Of a stretch of 64,000 nucleotides of DNA, positions 35,121 through 47,235 are shown one piece after another; position 1 is the first letter of the stretch; each line of letters opens with the position of its first letter. The notes below the pieces were generated by a model. That model had not been told where the DNA came from, made no database searches, and worked only from the letters and a program-made list of their open reading frames with translations. The position numbers were made by a program, and so were the translations under genes. The DNA is taken from assembly GCF_030247195.1 (NCBI RefSeq), contig NC_080670.1, positions 210,416,546-210,480,545 of the forward strand, in the 5' to 3' direction. This DNA is from Topomyia yanbarensis. Lineage: Eukaryota; Arthropoda; Insecta; Diptera; Culicidae.

Positions 35121-36960
35121 TTTGGAAAATTTGAAATATTTGGAAAATTTGAAAGATTTGGAAAATTTGAAAAATATGGAAAATTTGGAAAATATGAAAA
35201 ATTTGGAAAATTTGAAAAATTTTGAAAATTTAGATAATTTGAAAATTTTTGAAAATTTAGATAATTTGAAAAACTTAGAAAAATTTGGAAAATTTAAAAA
35301 ATTTGGATAATTTAAAAATTTGGAAAATTCGGAAAATTTGGAAAATTCAAAATTTGGAAAATTCAAAATTTAAAATTTTTTAAAAATCTGAAAAATTTAG
35401 AAAATTTGGAAAATTTGGAAAATTTGGAAAATTTGGAAAATTTGGAAAATTTGGAAAATTTGGAAAATTTGGAAAATTTGGAAAATTTGGAAAATTTGGA
35501 AAATTGGGAAAATTTGGAAAATTGGGAAAATTTGGAAAATTTGGAAAATTTGGAAAATTTGGAAAATTTGGAAAATTTGGAAAATTTGGAAAATTTGGAA
35601 AATTTGGAAAATTTGGAAAATTTGGAATATTTGAAAAATTTGGAAAATTTGAAAAATTTGGAAAATTTGGAAAATTTGGAAAATTTGGAAAATTTGGAAA
35701 ATTTGGAAAATTTGGAAAATTTGGAAAATTTGGAAAATTTGGAAAATTTGGAAAATTTGGAAAATTTGGAAAATTTGGAAAATTTGAAAAATTTGGAAAA
35801 TTTGAAAAATTTGAAAAATTTGAAAAATTTGAAAAATGAAAAATTTGAAAAATTTGAAAAATTTGAAAAATTTGAAAAATTTGAAAAATTTGAAAAATTT
35901 GAAAAATTTGAAAAATTTGAAAAATTTGAAAAATTTGAAAAATTTGAAAAATTTGAAAAATTTGAAAAATTTGAAAAATTTGAAAAATTTGAAAAATTTG
36001 AAAAATTTGAAAAATTTGAAAAATTTGAAAAATTTGAAAAATTTGAAAAATTTGAAAAATTTGAAAAATTTGAAAAATTTGAAAAATTTGAAAAATTTGA
36101 AAAATTTGAAAAATTTGAAAAATTTGAAAAATTTGAAAAATTTGAAAAATTTGAAAAATTTGAAAAATTTGAAAAATTTGAAAAATTTGAAAAATTTGAA
36201 AAATTTGAAAAATTTGAAAAATTTGAAAAATTTGAAAAATTTGAAAAATTTGAAAAATTTGAAAAATTTGAAAAATTTGAAAAATTTGAAAAATTTGAAA
36301 AATTTGAAAAATTTGAAAAATTTGAAAAATTTGAAAAATTTGAAAAATTTGAAAAATTTGAAAAATTTGAAAAATTTGAAAAATTTGAAAAATTTGAAAA
36401 ATTTGAAAAATTTGAAAAATTTGAAAAATTTGAAAAATTTGAAAAATTTGAAAAATTTGAAAAATTTGAAAAATTTGAAAAATTTGAAAAATTTGAAAAA
36501 TTTGAAAAATTTGAAAAATTTGAAAAATTTGAAAAATTTGAAAAATTTGAAAAATTTGAAAAATTTGAAAAATTTGAAAAATTTGAAAAATTTGAAAAAT
36601 TTGAAAAATTTGAAAAATTTGAAAAATTTGAAAAATTTGAAAAATTTGAAAAATCTGAAAAATTTGAAAAATTTGAAAAATTTGAAAAATTTAGAAAATG
36701 TGGAAAACTTGAAAAATTTAGAAAATTTGAATATTTTGAAAAATTTTGAAAATTTGAAAAATTTGGAAAATTTGAAAAATTTGAAAAATTTGGAAAATTT
36801 GGAAAATTTGAAAAATTTAGAAAATGTGGAAAATTTGAAAAATTTAGAAAACTTGAATATTTTGAAAAATTTGGAAAATATAAAATTTTTTGAAAATTTG
36901 AAAAATTTGGAAATATTGAAAAATTTGGAAAATTTGGAAAAGTTTGAAAAATTTGAATAA
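35121..36960. repeat. 9-bp satellite: (GGAAAATTT)n block followed by (GAAAAATTT)n block
   Basis: 35,121-35,397 is irregular. 35,398-35,805 is mostly GGAAAATTT, about 45 units. From 35,839 to about 36,650 there are roughly 90 consecutive GAAAAATTT units with no visible change. After that the array decays to 36,960. The two variants differ by one base per unit and switch over only a few units near 35,790-35,840, where one unit also lost 2 bp. The 9-bp period gives endless Glu-Lys-Phe or Lys-Asn-Leu frames that should not be called genes. Confidence 0.95.
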
Positions 36961-37230
36961 ATTTGGAAAATGTGGAAAATTTAATAAATTAAAAATATTG
37001 CCAATTAAAAAACTACGAAATTTGAAAAAAGGAGATGAAAAAGGGAAAAGTGAAAAAGGAAAATTTGAAAAGGGGATAAAGAAAAAAGTAGAAAGTTGAG
37101 AAAGGGGAAATGGAAAAAGGAAAAATTGCAAATAAAATTGGCATTGGAAATAAAATTGTGAATGAAAATGATGATGCAAATGGAAAAAAAGAAAATGGAA
37201 AATTTGAATGCTCAAATCGCCAAATAAACA
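36961..37230. repeat. Purine-rich right flank of the 9-bp array
   Basis: GGGAAAAGTGAAAAAGG-type purine-rich sequence, degenerating into unique DNA at about 37,230. Confidence 0.75.
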
Positions 37231-40110
37231 AAAGAATTCCAGACTGGGCAGTACTATGCCAATTGTTAAAATTTGATCAAAACATTTAAATCCTGAACTG
37301 TTACACCCTTTTAAAAAATATCCCTAACATTAGAACCACGTGCACCGAAACCCCTAACTGCGCCTCTGTACGTTCAAGAGACCGATCGAAAAGTGGGCCT
37401 TTGGTCCGTCGCTATAATATATACGCATAATGTCGCAACTGCGGTAATGTCGGCCAGCGGCAGCGAATCGAAGGTGGCCTAGCCAATTTCGGTTTGCTGC
37501 GCGGCGCGACAGACTAAGGCCGACGACAAGCTGAAGCGGAAAGCGAAGCGTTTGCGGACGCGTCTGAGCACTTTACATAGTGTTTTGCCGCGTTCGCCCC
37601 GCTTTTACTATGACAGTATTACGCGTTCTACATGCACACGCCAAAGAGATAGGTCAAACGCATTCGCTTCGCTTACCGCTACCGCATCGCAAATCGCGTA
37701 AGCATGTCATCGGCCTAAATCAGCTGTTGTTGGACGGACTGCTGTGGCGCCGCCGTCACTCGACCGACCCACTGGAAAAATTGATTATGCACTCAATTAT
37801 TGCCTGATTTGGAAGTTCGCGGTACGTACGGTGCGGGACGTGAAAGTGTGTGCGTTTTTTTTGTTTGTTGGTTGTGAGCTGGGCGGAATCCGTTTAAGGT
37901 AAGAAACTTACTATTCCGACAGAAAACGAAATGGTTGGTCATCAGTCAGTCAGTCAGTCGCTGTTGATGAAAAATTGATAAAGTAAAACCGCACGCATAG
38001 CAGATGTTTGGTGGTTACCCTTAGCAACAGAAGGTAAGGGGAATTTTTCCACAAACACATCAAACTGGAGAATATAATCCTGCGTGCTTCCGGCATATCG
38101 TTGCCCGTTTCAAAAAATAAGATGTGGCGCCTACCGATGCCACCACCGGTGGCGTCTTCATCGCGTGCAAAGACCTAGCTGTACAACGAAATCCGATAGC
38201 GCTTTGTTTCTTATCTCTTATGTTATTTTTTGTCGTCTCCAATTTGACCGTGGCGAATCGCAAATCGTGCCCCATCAACCGACGACGTCCTACCGTCGCC
38301 CACTCGCTAACGTACGACGATTGTTTTCCTTGAAATTAGCGGTTCCTAGGTTTTTGAAATCTAATATCTCTCGAGCGCTTCGTGAAACGTGGCCAGTTTA
38401 GGTACGTATGTGTGAGTTTGTTTTTCAAAGAACTGGCTACGGTTCAAGAGTAATTACATAAACATAACGTTATGGAAAAAAAAATATTCTACTAGGTCAC
38501 TTTGATGCCGACTGCCAACTGCAAAGGGCTTAACCAGCAATCAATAAATGGGGTTTATTAGACAGCAGCCGGGCGTCTTCGAGCGCGGTGGGATCTTCGT
38601 TTCACTTGTGACTCAAACTCAACTTGCTTGATGCCAGTTTTGTGTGCGTTATTTTTGCGGCCGCTTTAGTGCAACTGGCGCCGGCCGTAATCTGCGAATA
38701 TATCCATCCAACCATCAGACAAAGTACTTATGGGTACTAATAAAACAAACATTATTGGCGGTGGCGACGACGACTGGTGCTTCGGATTTGCCAGCCCGTG
38801 TCCCAGACGTTGGAGCTTCTGCAAACGTTACAAATTGTTTGAATATTTCAACGACGGCTTTAATACGTTCATAAATAATATGACATTACGCGCCGCCGCC
38901 CGGGATTAGTGGTGGTCTCGCGTGCAGCATCGAAATTCCACGATGGAAATAAACCAATTTGACGTTAAGCCCTTATCCAAAAAGAAACACATGACCAAAC
39001 AGTTGCCAAATTTTTCCGTCAAACTCATTGCGTATCTTGTTTTTGAATCGGATTTCGGTCATATGAAATTGACGTTTGCGATAAGTTGGTTCACCAAAAA
39101 AAAACAATGTTTGTCAGCCGCCAAACTCATAATTTGAAATTTAACGAATCGCAACAACATTTAAAACATAATCTTCTGGAACCGTTCCGATCCGTCCGCT
39201 GGAAGCGATCGTGCATTTGCGTAAACAACAACAACTCACTGCTGCCCGTTATGAAAGTATGCGAATTTGAGACAAATTATCATAAACAACAGAAAGGTCC
39301 CTCCTCCCTCGGACGTTCCTGTGCGTGTGTATGTTTTCGTATCGTTCGTTATAGACCAGAATTGAAGTGATCGCAAATGAACACCGAAATCAAGCGTCAG
39401 TCTCCTCCTTGCTTCATCTCTCGCTCATCCGACCTAATTAATTGATTCGGATGTTTGTGACGTCGGCGGCTGCTTGGGGATTCGTAATTCGGTCAGACGG
39501 ATGACTTGTTGGACTCCAACCCTGCCCCGTCGGGCCCCGGCCGCGCTGAATGGTCAACAAAAACAGACGGAGACGACCTGTTGAAGGCTAAATCGTGTGC
39601 GGTGCAAAAGTTTGAACACGGAGCGGAGCGCGCACGTAGTAGGCGTTGTTTTTGCATCTTCGCGCCTGCTAGATCTGGTGCCGGTTTCGGACGGCGACTC
39701 TCTACGCGGCAGTTGCATTGTTGACAAATCGGTCAACAGTAAATTGTGGGAACCACCCGATATATCACGGGTAATTTAATAAGTTTTATTTTGTAAACAT
39801 GCCAGTCACTTTTGGGTATGAAATTTGAGACCGAGCAGGCAATGCTCGCATATTGTTCGATTGTTGCTTTGTATTGCACTTATGATGCTGCATGCTCCCG
39901 TAAACACTGCACTACGGTTTTGAAGTGGTATTTTTCAAAAAACAAAAATGTTTGCGCTCAAAATAGTATAGTTTAGATATCTGGTGTCTACATGGAAGTT
40001 ATTTCGTATTTTTGCATCGATATTTATAAAATTATTATTTTTAGATTATTTTATAGATCCTTGTACTTCCTTGTCTTTCGAAATGTTGTAACTTCATAAA
40101 ATATGTCACG
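37231..40110. other. Non-repetitive, GC-richer island between two low-complexity tracts
   Basis: Complex sequence with CpG-containing stretches (37,370-37,700, 38,640-38,860 and 39,480-39,730) and a (CAGT)n run near 37,942-37,958. Open frames on both strands overlap heavily (for example 37,580-37,807, 38,084-38,401 and 39,506-39,724) and show no domain I recognise. It could hold promoter or untranslated exon sequence of a gene whose coding exons lie elsewhere; the window does not show it. Confidence 0.4.
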
Positions 40111-42969
40111 CAAAACAATGACATGATATTCCATTTTTCTCTATTTCAATCATTTATGTTCTATTGTCCTATTCACATTTTTAGTTTCCATTTTCCGTTT
40201 TCCTTCCTTTTTCTTAACTTTCTCAAACTTCATTATTTTTTGTTTCTTCGTTCTTCTATCTATTTTTTCCCTTTCGTCTTTTTTCTCAATTTTCTTTTTT
40301 TTTCTTTGCCCCTTTTTACTTTATTCCTGATGCTCCCCCGTATTCTTGTTAATTTATTATTTTGTTATTTTGTTTCCTCCTCTTATAATATTTCCTTCTC
40401 TATACTGCATTCATCACTGTAAGTTTGCACTTTTCATTTTTGCCTTTTCCTTTGCCGGTTTTTATTTTCTACTTTCTTTTTTCTTTACTATTTCTTTTCC
40501 TACTTTCTTCCTCAGTATTCTCTCTTTTCCTCATTGTCCATTTATTGTTAGCTGCATGTTTTGCATTTTTCTATTCTAATTTATCGTTTTTGCTTTCGCA
40601 CTTTTTATTCCTTCTTTTCTCTTTCCCCTTTTCTCTTTCCCCTTTTCTCGTTTATCTTTTCTTTCTTTTATGTTCCCTTTACTTATTTATCTTTCTTCTT
40701 TTCCATTTCTTTCTTGCTCTTTTTAACTGTTTTCTCTCACTTCAGCATATTTTTCACTTTTTTATGAAGATTTTCCTTTTTATCCTTTTTTATCTTATTT
40801 CCAAAAGGAATTTTACAGTCATGTTTTCTATCCTTATCTTTTCTCTTTTGTTTTTAATCTATTTTTCTTTGTTCGTTTTTTTTATCTGTATAATTTTTTG
40901 TCCTTTACGTTCGCTTTTCTCTTTTTATATTTGCTATTTCTTAGTTCATTTTTTCTTTTCCGTAACCTTATTTATTTACCATTTTCTTTTTTTTTATTTC
41001 ATTTATTAAGCTCCACATTTAAAGGTTTCTTTAGCTTTCACTACTTCTTTTTCTTACTGTCCTCGTCACTTTTGTCACATTTGCAATTTTTTCTTCCCTC
41101 TATGGTATTTTTTCTTTTTTCCTTCCCTTTACTCTTCACCTGTTTCTGGCTTATGTTCTCTTTTATCTTCTTTCTTGCATTGCTTTTTATCTTAATTCCT
41201 ATTGTTTTTAATTTTTCGCCTCTTTTTTATATTTTATCTATTTTATTTTCTTTGTTTACTCTTTCTTGATTCTATTTTTTCTTCGTCTCTTTTTACTTTT
41301 TATGTCTGTTTTATTTCTTCTTTTATTTTGAATTTCCATTTATCATTTCATTTGCTTTTATGTCTTTTTTGCATTTCACTTTTTTTGTTTTATTTTTTTT
41401 TTCTTTTCTCTGTTCTCTTTGTCCCATCCTTCTTTTGTTTTCTCTTTTCTGTTCTCGTTTTTGCTTCACTTTTTTATCTTTCCACTTTGTTTATTTGTCC
41501 CATTTATTCCTTCCTTTTTGCTACCGTTTTCTTTTCCTCTTTTTTTTTCCTTTACTGGTATGTTTCGCCTTTCTATCTTCTCTCTTTCCTTTTCGCTCTT
41601 CTTTATTCTCTTTTCTCCGTTCTCGTTTCCTTATTTGCTCTTTCTTGTTATTTATTATTTTCCTATTTCTTGTTTTCTTTCCGCTTTTGTACTATAATTT
41701 ACCCCTATTTTTTCTAATTTCAATTTTTTTTTCTTTTTTACTGAGTTTTTTCTCTTTTTCTTTGTCTTTACTTTTTAGTTTTTTATGGTCTTCTAACTAC
41801 TTTTATTTCTTCCTTTCTATTGATCGTTTTCTCTTTGCTTTTTCCTTCTGTTTTTCTCGTCTCTTTTTTCTTCATTCTTTTTTTTCTCTTTTTTGCTGTT
41901 CTTTTTTCATCTAATTTTTCTCTATTTTCTTTTCATATTTCTCTGTTCTTTTTCCTATTTTCTCTTTTTTTAAGTTTTATTTCTATTGCTTCTTTTCTCG
42001 CTTTTCTTTCGCTACTCTTTTTTTTTCTTTTAACTAACTACTTTATCCTTCTCTATTCTCCCAATTCACTTTACTAGTTCTCTTTTTAATTTTTTTTTAT
42101 CTTTTCTCCTTCATTTCCTTTTTTTTCTTTTCACTTTTCTATTTTGTATTTTCCCATTTTTCTTTTCTTATTTATCTTTTCTCTCATTTTCTATTTTCTC
42201 TTTCCAGTTATTTCATTTTTTCTCTCTTCATTCTTATCTTTTCTCTTTAGTTTATTTTCACTTTTTTTCTTTTTTCTTTAGCCTTCCTTCACCTTTATGA
42301 TCTCTTTCGTTCTTTCCTCTTATTTTATCTTATTCCATTCTTATTTCCATTTATCTTTTTTTTTCTTACACATATCTTCAATCTCTTTACTTGTTTCTAT
42401 TGTACTCTGGCTTTGTCACTTTCTTTCTCGTTTCCAATTTTTCTTCTTTTCTCATTTTTCTCTTTTACGTTTTATTTTTACCTGCTTTCCGCGGTTTCCG
42501 CTTATTATTTTTTTCATTTCAATGTTTCGCTTTATACTTTTAACCTTTTCTTTTTCTATTTTTCGAGATTTCTTTTTACTTTTCTCTTTTAATTATTTAC
42601 TTGTTTTTTATTCCTGTCTTTTACTTATTACTTTTCCTTTTTTTTGTTCTTCCATTTTTTTTCTATTATGTTTGTCTAATATTTCCTGCTTTCTTTTCCT
42701 TTTTACCAAAATTTTAATTTTTGTTTTTTTTCCTTTCACTGTAAGATGTTTCTTCTGTTGTTCTTTCTGGCCCCCTCTCCTGTACTTTTCTTGCTTTTTC
42801 CAATCCATTTTCCATTCGTTTTGCTAGCCTCTTTTTCTTTTTGGTGTGCTCCTTTCGCCCATTTTTTATCTTTGTTTAAACATTTTACCTCCTATTTCTT
42901 TCCTCTTCTTAGCTTTTCTTTTTTAACTTGGTATTCTATTTTCTCTTTTGTATGTTTTCTTTTCGTATA

Positions 42970-43216
42970 CACTCAGGTTTTTTTTACGCGGGGGATACGA
43001 GCCGCGTAAATGAAAACCGCGTAAATGAAAACCGCGTTAATTTCAAAATCCGCGTAAATGAAAACCGCGTAAATTTCAAAATCCGCGTAAATGAAAACCG
43101 CGTAAATTCCAAAATCCGCGTAAATGAAAACCGCGTAAATTTCAAAAACCGCGTAAATGAAAACCGCGTAAATTTCAAAATCCGCGTAAAAAAAACCGCG
43201 TAAAAAAACTTGAGTG
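42970..43216 (+). mobile_element. ACGCGG-repeat MITE, copy B (247 bp)
   Basis: Ends CACTCAGGTTTTTTTTACG and the reverse complement of CGCGTAAAAAAACTTGAGTG, flanked by TA (42968-42969 and 43217-43218). After the GGGGGATACGAGC block come about five copies of a 33-bp unit made of CCGCGTAAATGAAAA plus CCGCGTAAATTTCAAAAT. This is the cleanest copy. There is no coding potential; the repeated Asn-Glu-Asn-Arg-Val-Asn frame follows from the 33-bp unit. Confidence 0.88.
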
Positions 43217-43593
43217 TATTTCTTTTACACAATCATTTCTTCTCTTCTTTCTTTTCATTATCCTCATTTTCTGTTTTTTTTCTTTTGGCAACGTTTTTCC
43301 CTCAACTCAATTTTATCTTTCATTTTATACAGTCTCATTTCTTCTCTTCTCTCTTGCCTTTTCTTATCTTTTGTTAAATATTTCTTTTTATCTCATTTTT
43401 TAAAATTTGCTTTTTAAATATTTTTATACGCATTGCCCTTTTATTTTTTTTCATTGTATTCTATTTCTTTTTTCTTTCCACTTTTTTCTTTCGTTCTTTT
43501 ATTATTTGTTTTTCAATTTTTTCTCTTTCCTTTCCATTTTTATTTTTTTTCTTCTATTTGATACTCTTCTTTCGTTTTTTCTTCTTTATTTTT

Positions 43594-43681
43594 ATATGCA
43601 ATCTCTTACTTAATTTGATTATCAATTTTGCCATTTTATATGCAATCTCTTACTTAATTTGATTATCAATTTTGCCATTTT
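43594..43681. repeat. 44-bp perfect tandem duplication
   Basis: The segment containing TGCAATCTCTTACTTAATTT occurs twice in direct succession, with starts 44 bp apart (TGCA at 43597 and 43641). Apparently a recent slippage or unequal-exchange event within the pyrimidine tract. Confidence 0.9.
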
Positions 43682-44220
43682 ATTTTCACATTTCTTATGT
43701 TTTTGTCATAGTTTTTTCATTTTCTTTTTTCCCACTGTTCCTTTTAGGATTTTTTTTATTTCTTTTTTTTACTTCTTTTCTCTTCATTGCTTGCTCTCAT
43801 CTCTTTTTTCTTTTGGTTTTTTCTCTTTTCTCTAATTTTTGTTTCACTTTGCACTTTGCTTTTTTTTCTTCTTATTTTTCTCTTTTCTCAATTTTCTCTC
43901 GTTTCTTGCTTATCTTTTTCTAGGCTCTGTTCTTTTATCTCTTTTCTGCTTAATTTCTCTCGAGTGTTCTTTTATCTTTTCTATTAGTTTCTTTTCTGTT
44001 TTTATCTTTCATGTTCATGTTCTTTCATTTTTTTGTGCTCTTTTTCATTCTCATTTACTATTTCTTTTCTCCGTTTTACCGTACTTACATTTTCTTGTTA
44101 TTTTTTGTCTTATTTATTTTTCGTTTTTCCCTTTTCCATCGTTCTTTCTTCCTCCTCCTTTCTTTTCTGTTTTCCATTTTGGATTTTTCGATTTTCTTTT
44201 TTTGTTACTTGTCACTTATA

Positions 44221-46335
44221 TTGTTCTTTTGTCTTTTGTCTTTTGTCTTGTGTCTTGTGTCTTGTGTCCTGTGTCCTGTGTCCTGTGTCCTGTGTCCTGT
44301 GTCCTGTGTCCTGTGTCCTGTGTCCTGTGTCCTGTGTCCTGTGTCCTGTGTCCTGTGTCCTGTGTCCTGTGTCCTGTGTCCTGTGTCCTGTGTCCTGTGT
44401 CCTGTGTCCTGTGTCCTGTGTCCTGTGTCCTGTGTCCTGTGTCCTGTGTCCTGTGTCCTGTGTCCTGTGTCCTGTGTCCTGTGTCTTGTGTTTTGTGTTT
44501 TGTGTTTTGTGTTTTGTGTCTTGTGTCCTGTGTCCTGCGTCCTGTGTCCTGTGTTTTGTGTCCTGTGTCTTGTGTATCGTGTCTTGTATTTTGTGTCTTG
44601 TGTTTTGTGTCTTGTGTCTTGTGTCTTGTGTCTTGTGTCTTGTGTCTTGTGTCTTGTGTCTTGTGTCTTGTGTCTTGTGTCTTGTGTCTTGTGTCTTGTG
44701 TCTTGTGTCTTGTGTCCTGTGTCCTGTGTCCTGTGTCCTGTGTCCTGTGTCCTGTGTCCTGTGTCCTGTGTCCTGTGTCTTGTGTCTTGTATTTTGTGTC
44801 TTGTGTTTTGTGTTTTGTGTCTTGTGTCTTGTGTCTTGTGTCTTGTGTCTTGTGTCCTGTGTCATGTGTCATGTGTCCTGTGTTCTGTGTCCTGTTTCCT
44901 GTGTCCTGTGTCTTGTGTTTTGTGTCTTGTGTCTTGTGTCTTGTGTCTTGTGTCCTGTGTCATGTGTCCTGTGTTCTGTGTTCTGTGTCCTGTGTCCTGT
45001 GTCCTGTGTCTTGTGTCTTGTATTTTGTGTCTTGTGTTTTGTGTTTTGTGTCTTGTGTCTTGTGTCTTGTGTCTTGTGTCTTGTGTCCTGTGTCATGTGT
45101 CATGTGTCCTGTGTTCTGTGTCCTGTTTCCTGTGTCCTGTGTCTTGTGTTTTGTGTCTTGTGTCTTGTGTCTTGTGTCCTGAGTCCTGCGTCTTGTGTCT
45201 TGTGTCTTGTGTCTTGTGTCCTGTGTCCTGTGTCTTGTGTATTGTGTTTTGTGTCTTGTGTCCTGTGTCCTGTGTCCTGTGTCCTGTGTCCTGTGTCCTG
45301 TGTCTTGTGTTTTGTGTCTTGTGTCTTGTGTCCTGTGTCCTGCGTCCTGTGTCCTGTGTCCTGTGTCTTGTGTATTGTGTCTTGTATTTTGTGTCTTGTG
45401 TTTTGTGTTTTGTGTTTTGTGTCTTGTGTCTTGTGTCTTGTGTCTTGTGTCTTGTGTCTTGTGTCTTGTGTCTTGTGTCTTGTGTCCTGTGTCCTGTGTC
45501 CTGTGTCCTGTGTCCTGTGTCCTGTGTCCTGTGTCCTGTGTCCTGTGTCCTGTGTCCTGTGTCTTGTGTTTTGTGTCTTGTGTCTTGTGTCCTGTGTCCT
45601 GTGTCCTGCGTCCTGTGTCCTGTGTTTTGTGTCCTGTGTCTTGTGTATCGTGTCTTGTGTCTTGTGTCTTGTGTCTCGTGTCTTGTGTCTTGTGTCTTGT
45701 GTCTTGTGTCTTGTGTCTTGTGTCTTGTGTCTTGTGTCTTGTGTCTTGTGTCTTGTGTCCTGTGTCCTGTGTCCTGTGTCCTGTGTCCTGTGTCCTGTGT
45801 CCTGTGTCCTGTGTCTTGTGTTTTGTGTCTTGTGTCTTGTGTCCTGTGTCCTGTGTCCTGCGTCCTGTGTCCTGTGTTTTGTGTCCTGTGTCTTGTGTAT
45901 CGTGTCTTGTATTTTGTGTCTTGTGTTTTGTGTTTTGTGTCTTGTGTCTTGTGTCTTGTGTCTTGTGTCTTGTGTCTTGTGTCTTGTGTCTTGTGTCTTG
46001 TGTCTTGTGTCTTGTGTCTTGTGTCTTGTGTCTTGTGTCTTGTGTCTCGTGTCTTGTGTCTTGTGTCTTGTGTCTTGTGTCTTGTGTCTTGTGTCCTGTT
46101 TCCTGTTTCCTGTGTCCTGTGTCCTGTGTCCTGTGTCTTGTGTTTTGTGTCTTGTGTCTTGTGTCCTGAGTCCTGCGTCCTGTGTCTTGTGTCTTGTGTC
46201 TTGTGGCCTGTGTCCTGTGTTTTGTGTCTTGTGTCTTGTGTCCTGTGTATTGTGTCTTGTGTCTTGTATTTTGTGTCTTGTGTTTTGTGTCTTGTGTCTT
46301 GTGTCTTTTGTCTTTTATCTTTTATCTTTTGTCTT
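44221..46335. repeat. 7-bp satellite (GTGTCCT / GTGTCTT) with higher-order repeats
   Basis: About 300 tandem heptamers over 2.1 kb. The main variants are GTGTCCT, GTGTCTT and GTGTTTT; minor ones are GTGTATC, GTATTTT, GTGTCAT, GTGTTCT, GTTTCCT, GCGTCCT and GAGTCCT. Phase is held throughout: GCGTCCT units at 44537, 45608 and 45860 are separated by exact multiples of 7. Groups of rare variants recur together, for example the GTCATGTGTCATG block at 44861 and 45092 (231 bp apart). The array avoids stop codons in every plus frame, producing spurious Cys-Val-Leu frames up to about 800 codons. Confidence 0.95.
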
Positions 46336-47235
46336 TTGCCTTTGTCTTTTAAATTGAATTCCTATTATTTTTGTATTATTTCTGATACATTTTTTCCTAT
46401 TTTAGGTGTCCCTATATTTAAAGAGGATATGGCTTAGGTACATCTTGCGTCTTTAGTATTTTTGTATCCTTTATTTTCTATTATTTTTCTATCATTTTTA
46501 CGTTTCATTTTTCCCTTATTTCTTTGATTCTTTTATCTTTTTGAATTTTTACTCTTACTTTTATTTGCTTTATTAAATTTGTGTGATTCGTCCTTGTTGC
46601 TTTTGTCTTGTTTTTTGTCTTTCTTTTCTTTTTCTTTTTTTTATCATCTTGTTTATTTTTCTTTTTTTGCTTTAGTCTTTTCTCTTGCCGATTTCTCTTT
46701 CGCGTTTTTTCTTTTCCATTTTTTTATGTCCCTACTATCTTTCTTTTCTGCGTTTGTCAACATATTCCTTTGACTTTCCTTGTCTCCTTTTTCTCTTTCT
46801 TCGTCCTCTCTATGTTCTCTCTTCATATTCCTTTTTCTCTTTTTTTCCTGTCGTTCCTATTTCTTGTTTTCTTTTTTCTGTTTTTTCCGTTTTCTTTATT
46901 TTGTTTCTATTTTCTATCCATCTTCATTTTTTCTTTATTTTCCCTTTTCACTGCTTTGTGATCTTTTTTATTAATGTTTATCTTTTCTCTTTCCACTTTT
47001 CTCTTCTACCAGTTTTTCTTTTTACCTTTGCCTCTATTTCATTTCATTTCTCTTCTCTTTTGTTGCATCTCTTCCCCTTTCTTATTTTTATTTTCTTTTT
47101 TTCATTTTCCCCTTTTGTTCTCGTTTCATTAAACTCTCATTTTTTAAATTTTCCTTTTCTTTTATTTTATTTTGCATCTTTTCTCTTTGTTTTATGTTAC
47201 CTAACCTTTTTACCCAAATTATCCTTCTGTAATTA
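46336..47235. repeat. Pyrimidine-rich tract, right part
   Basis: Resumption of irregular T/C-rich DNA after the 7-bp array, with a short mixed-composition patch at 46,340-46,450. It ends near 47,235. Confidence 0.85.

Larger units (their letters stand above)
40111..44220. repeat. Pyrimidine-rich (T/C) low-complexity tract, left part
   Basis: Plus strand is overwhelmingly T and C with TTTTC, CTTTT and TTTCTT words and very few purines. There is no fixed period. It includes a 44-bp tandem duplication (43,594-43,681) and MITE copy B. Hydrophobic Phe/Leu/Ser frames up to about 190 codons in any frame are composition effects. Confidence 0.9.

Noticed and set aside
35406..36960. 447-, 374- and 111-codon frames of Glu-Lys-Phe, Lys-Asn-Leu and Gly-Lys-Phe repeats
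   Set aside because: The 9-bp unit is a multiple of three with no stop in these frames, so open reading is automatic. No start context, no non-repeat domain.
40123..42827. Many hydrophobic Phe/Leu/Ser frames that mimic membrane proteins
   Set aside because: T/C-rich DNA encodes Phe, Leu, Ser and Pro in any frame. Adjacent overlapping frames look the same and none has a recognisable transporter motif.
42746..43203. Shared peptide YTQVFFTRGIRAA in frames at 43.0 kb (+) and 35.1 kb (-)
   Set aside because: It is the translation of the MITE terminus in both places, not a conserved protein.
44221..46335. CRISPR-like array
   Set aside because: There is no repeat-spacer alternation; it is a continuous heptamer satellite in a eukaryotic context.
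43839..46437. Very long plus-strand open frames (up to 808 codons) of Ser-Cys-Val-Leu-Cys repeats
   Set aside because: They are translations of the 7-bp array, which lacks stop codons in all three plus frames. Similar proteins appear in each frame, so composition and period explain them.
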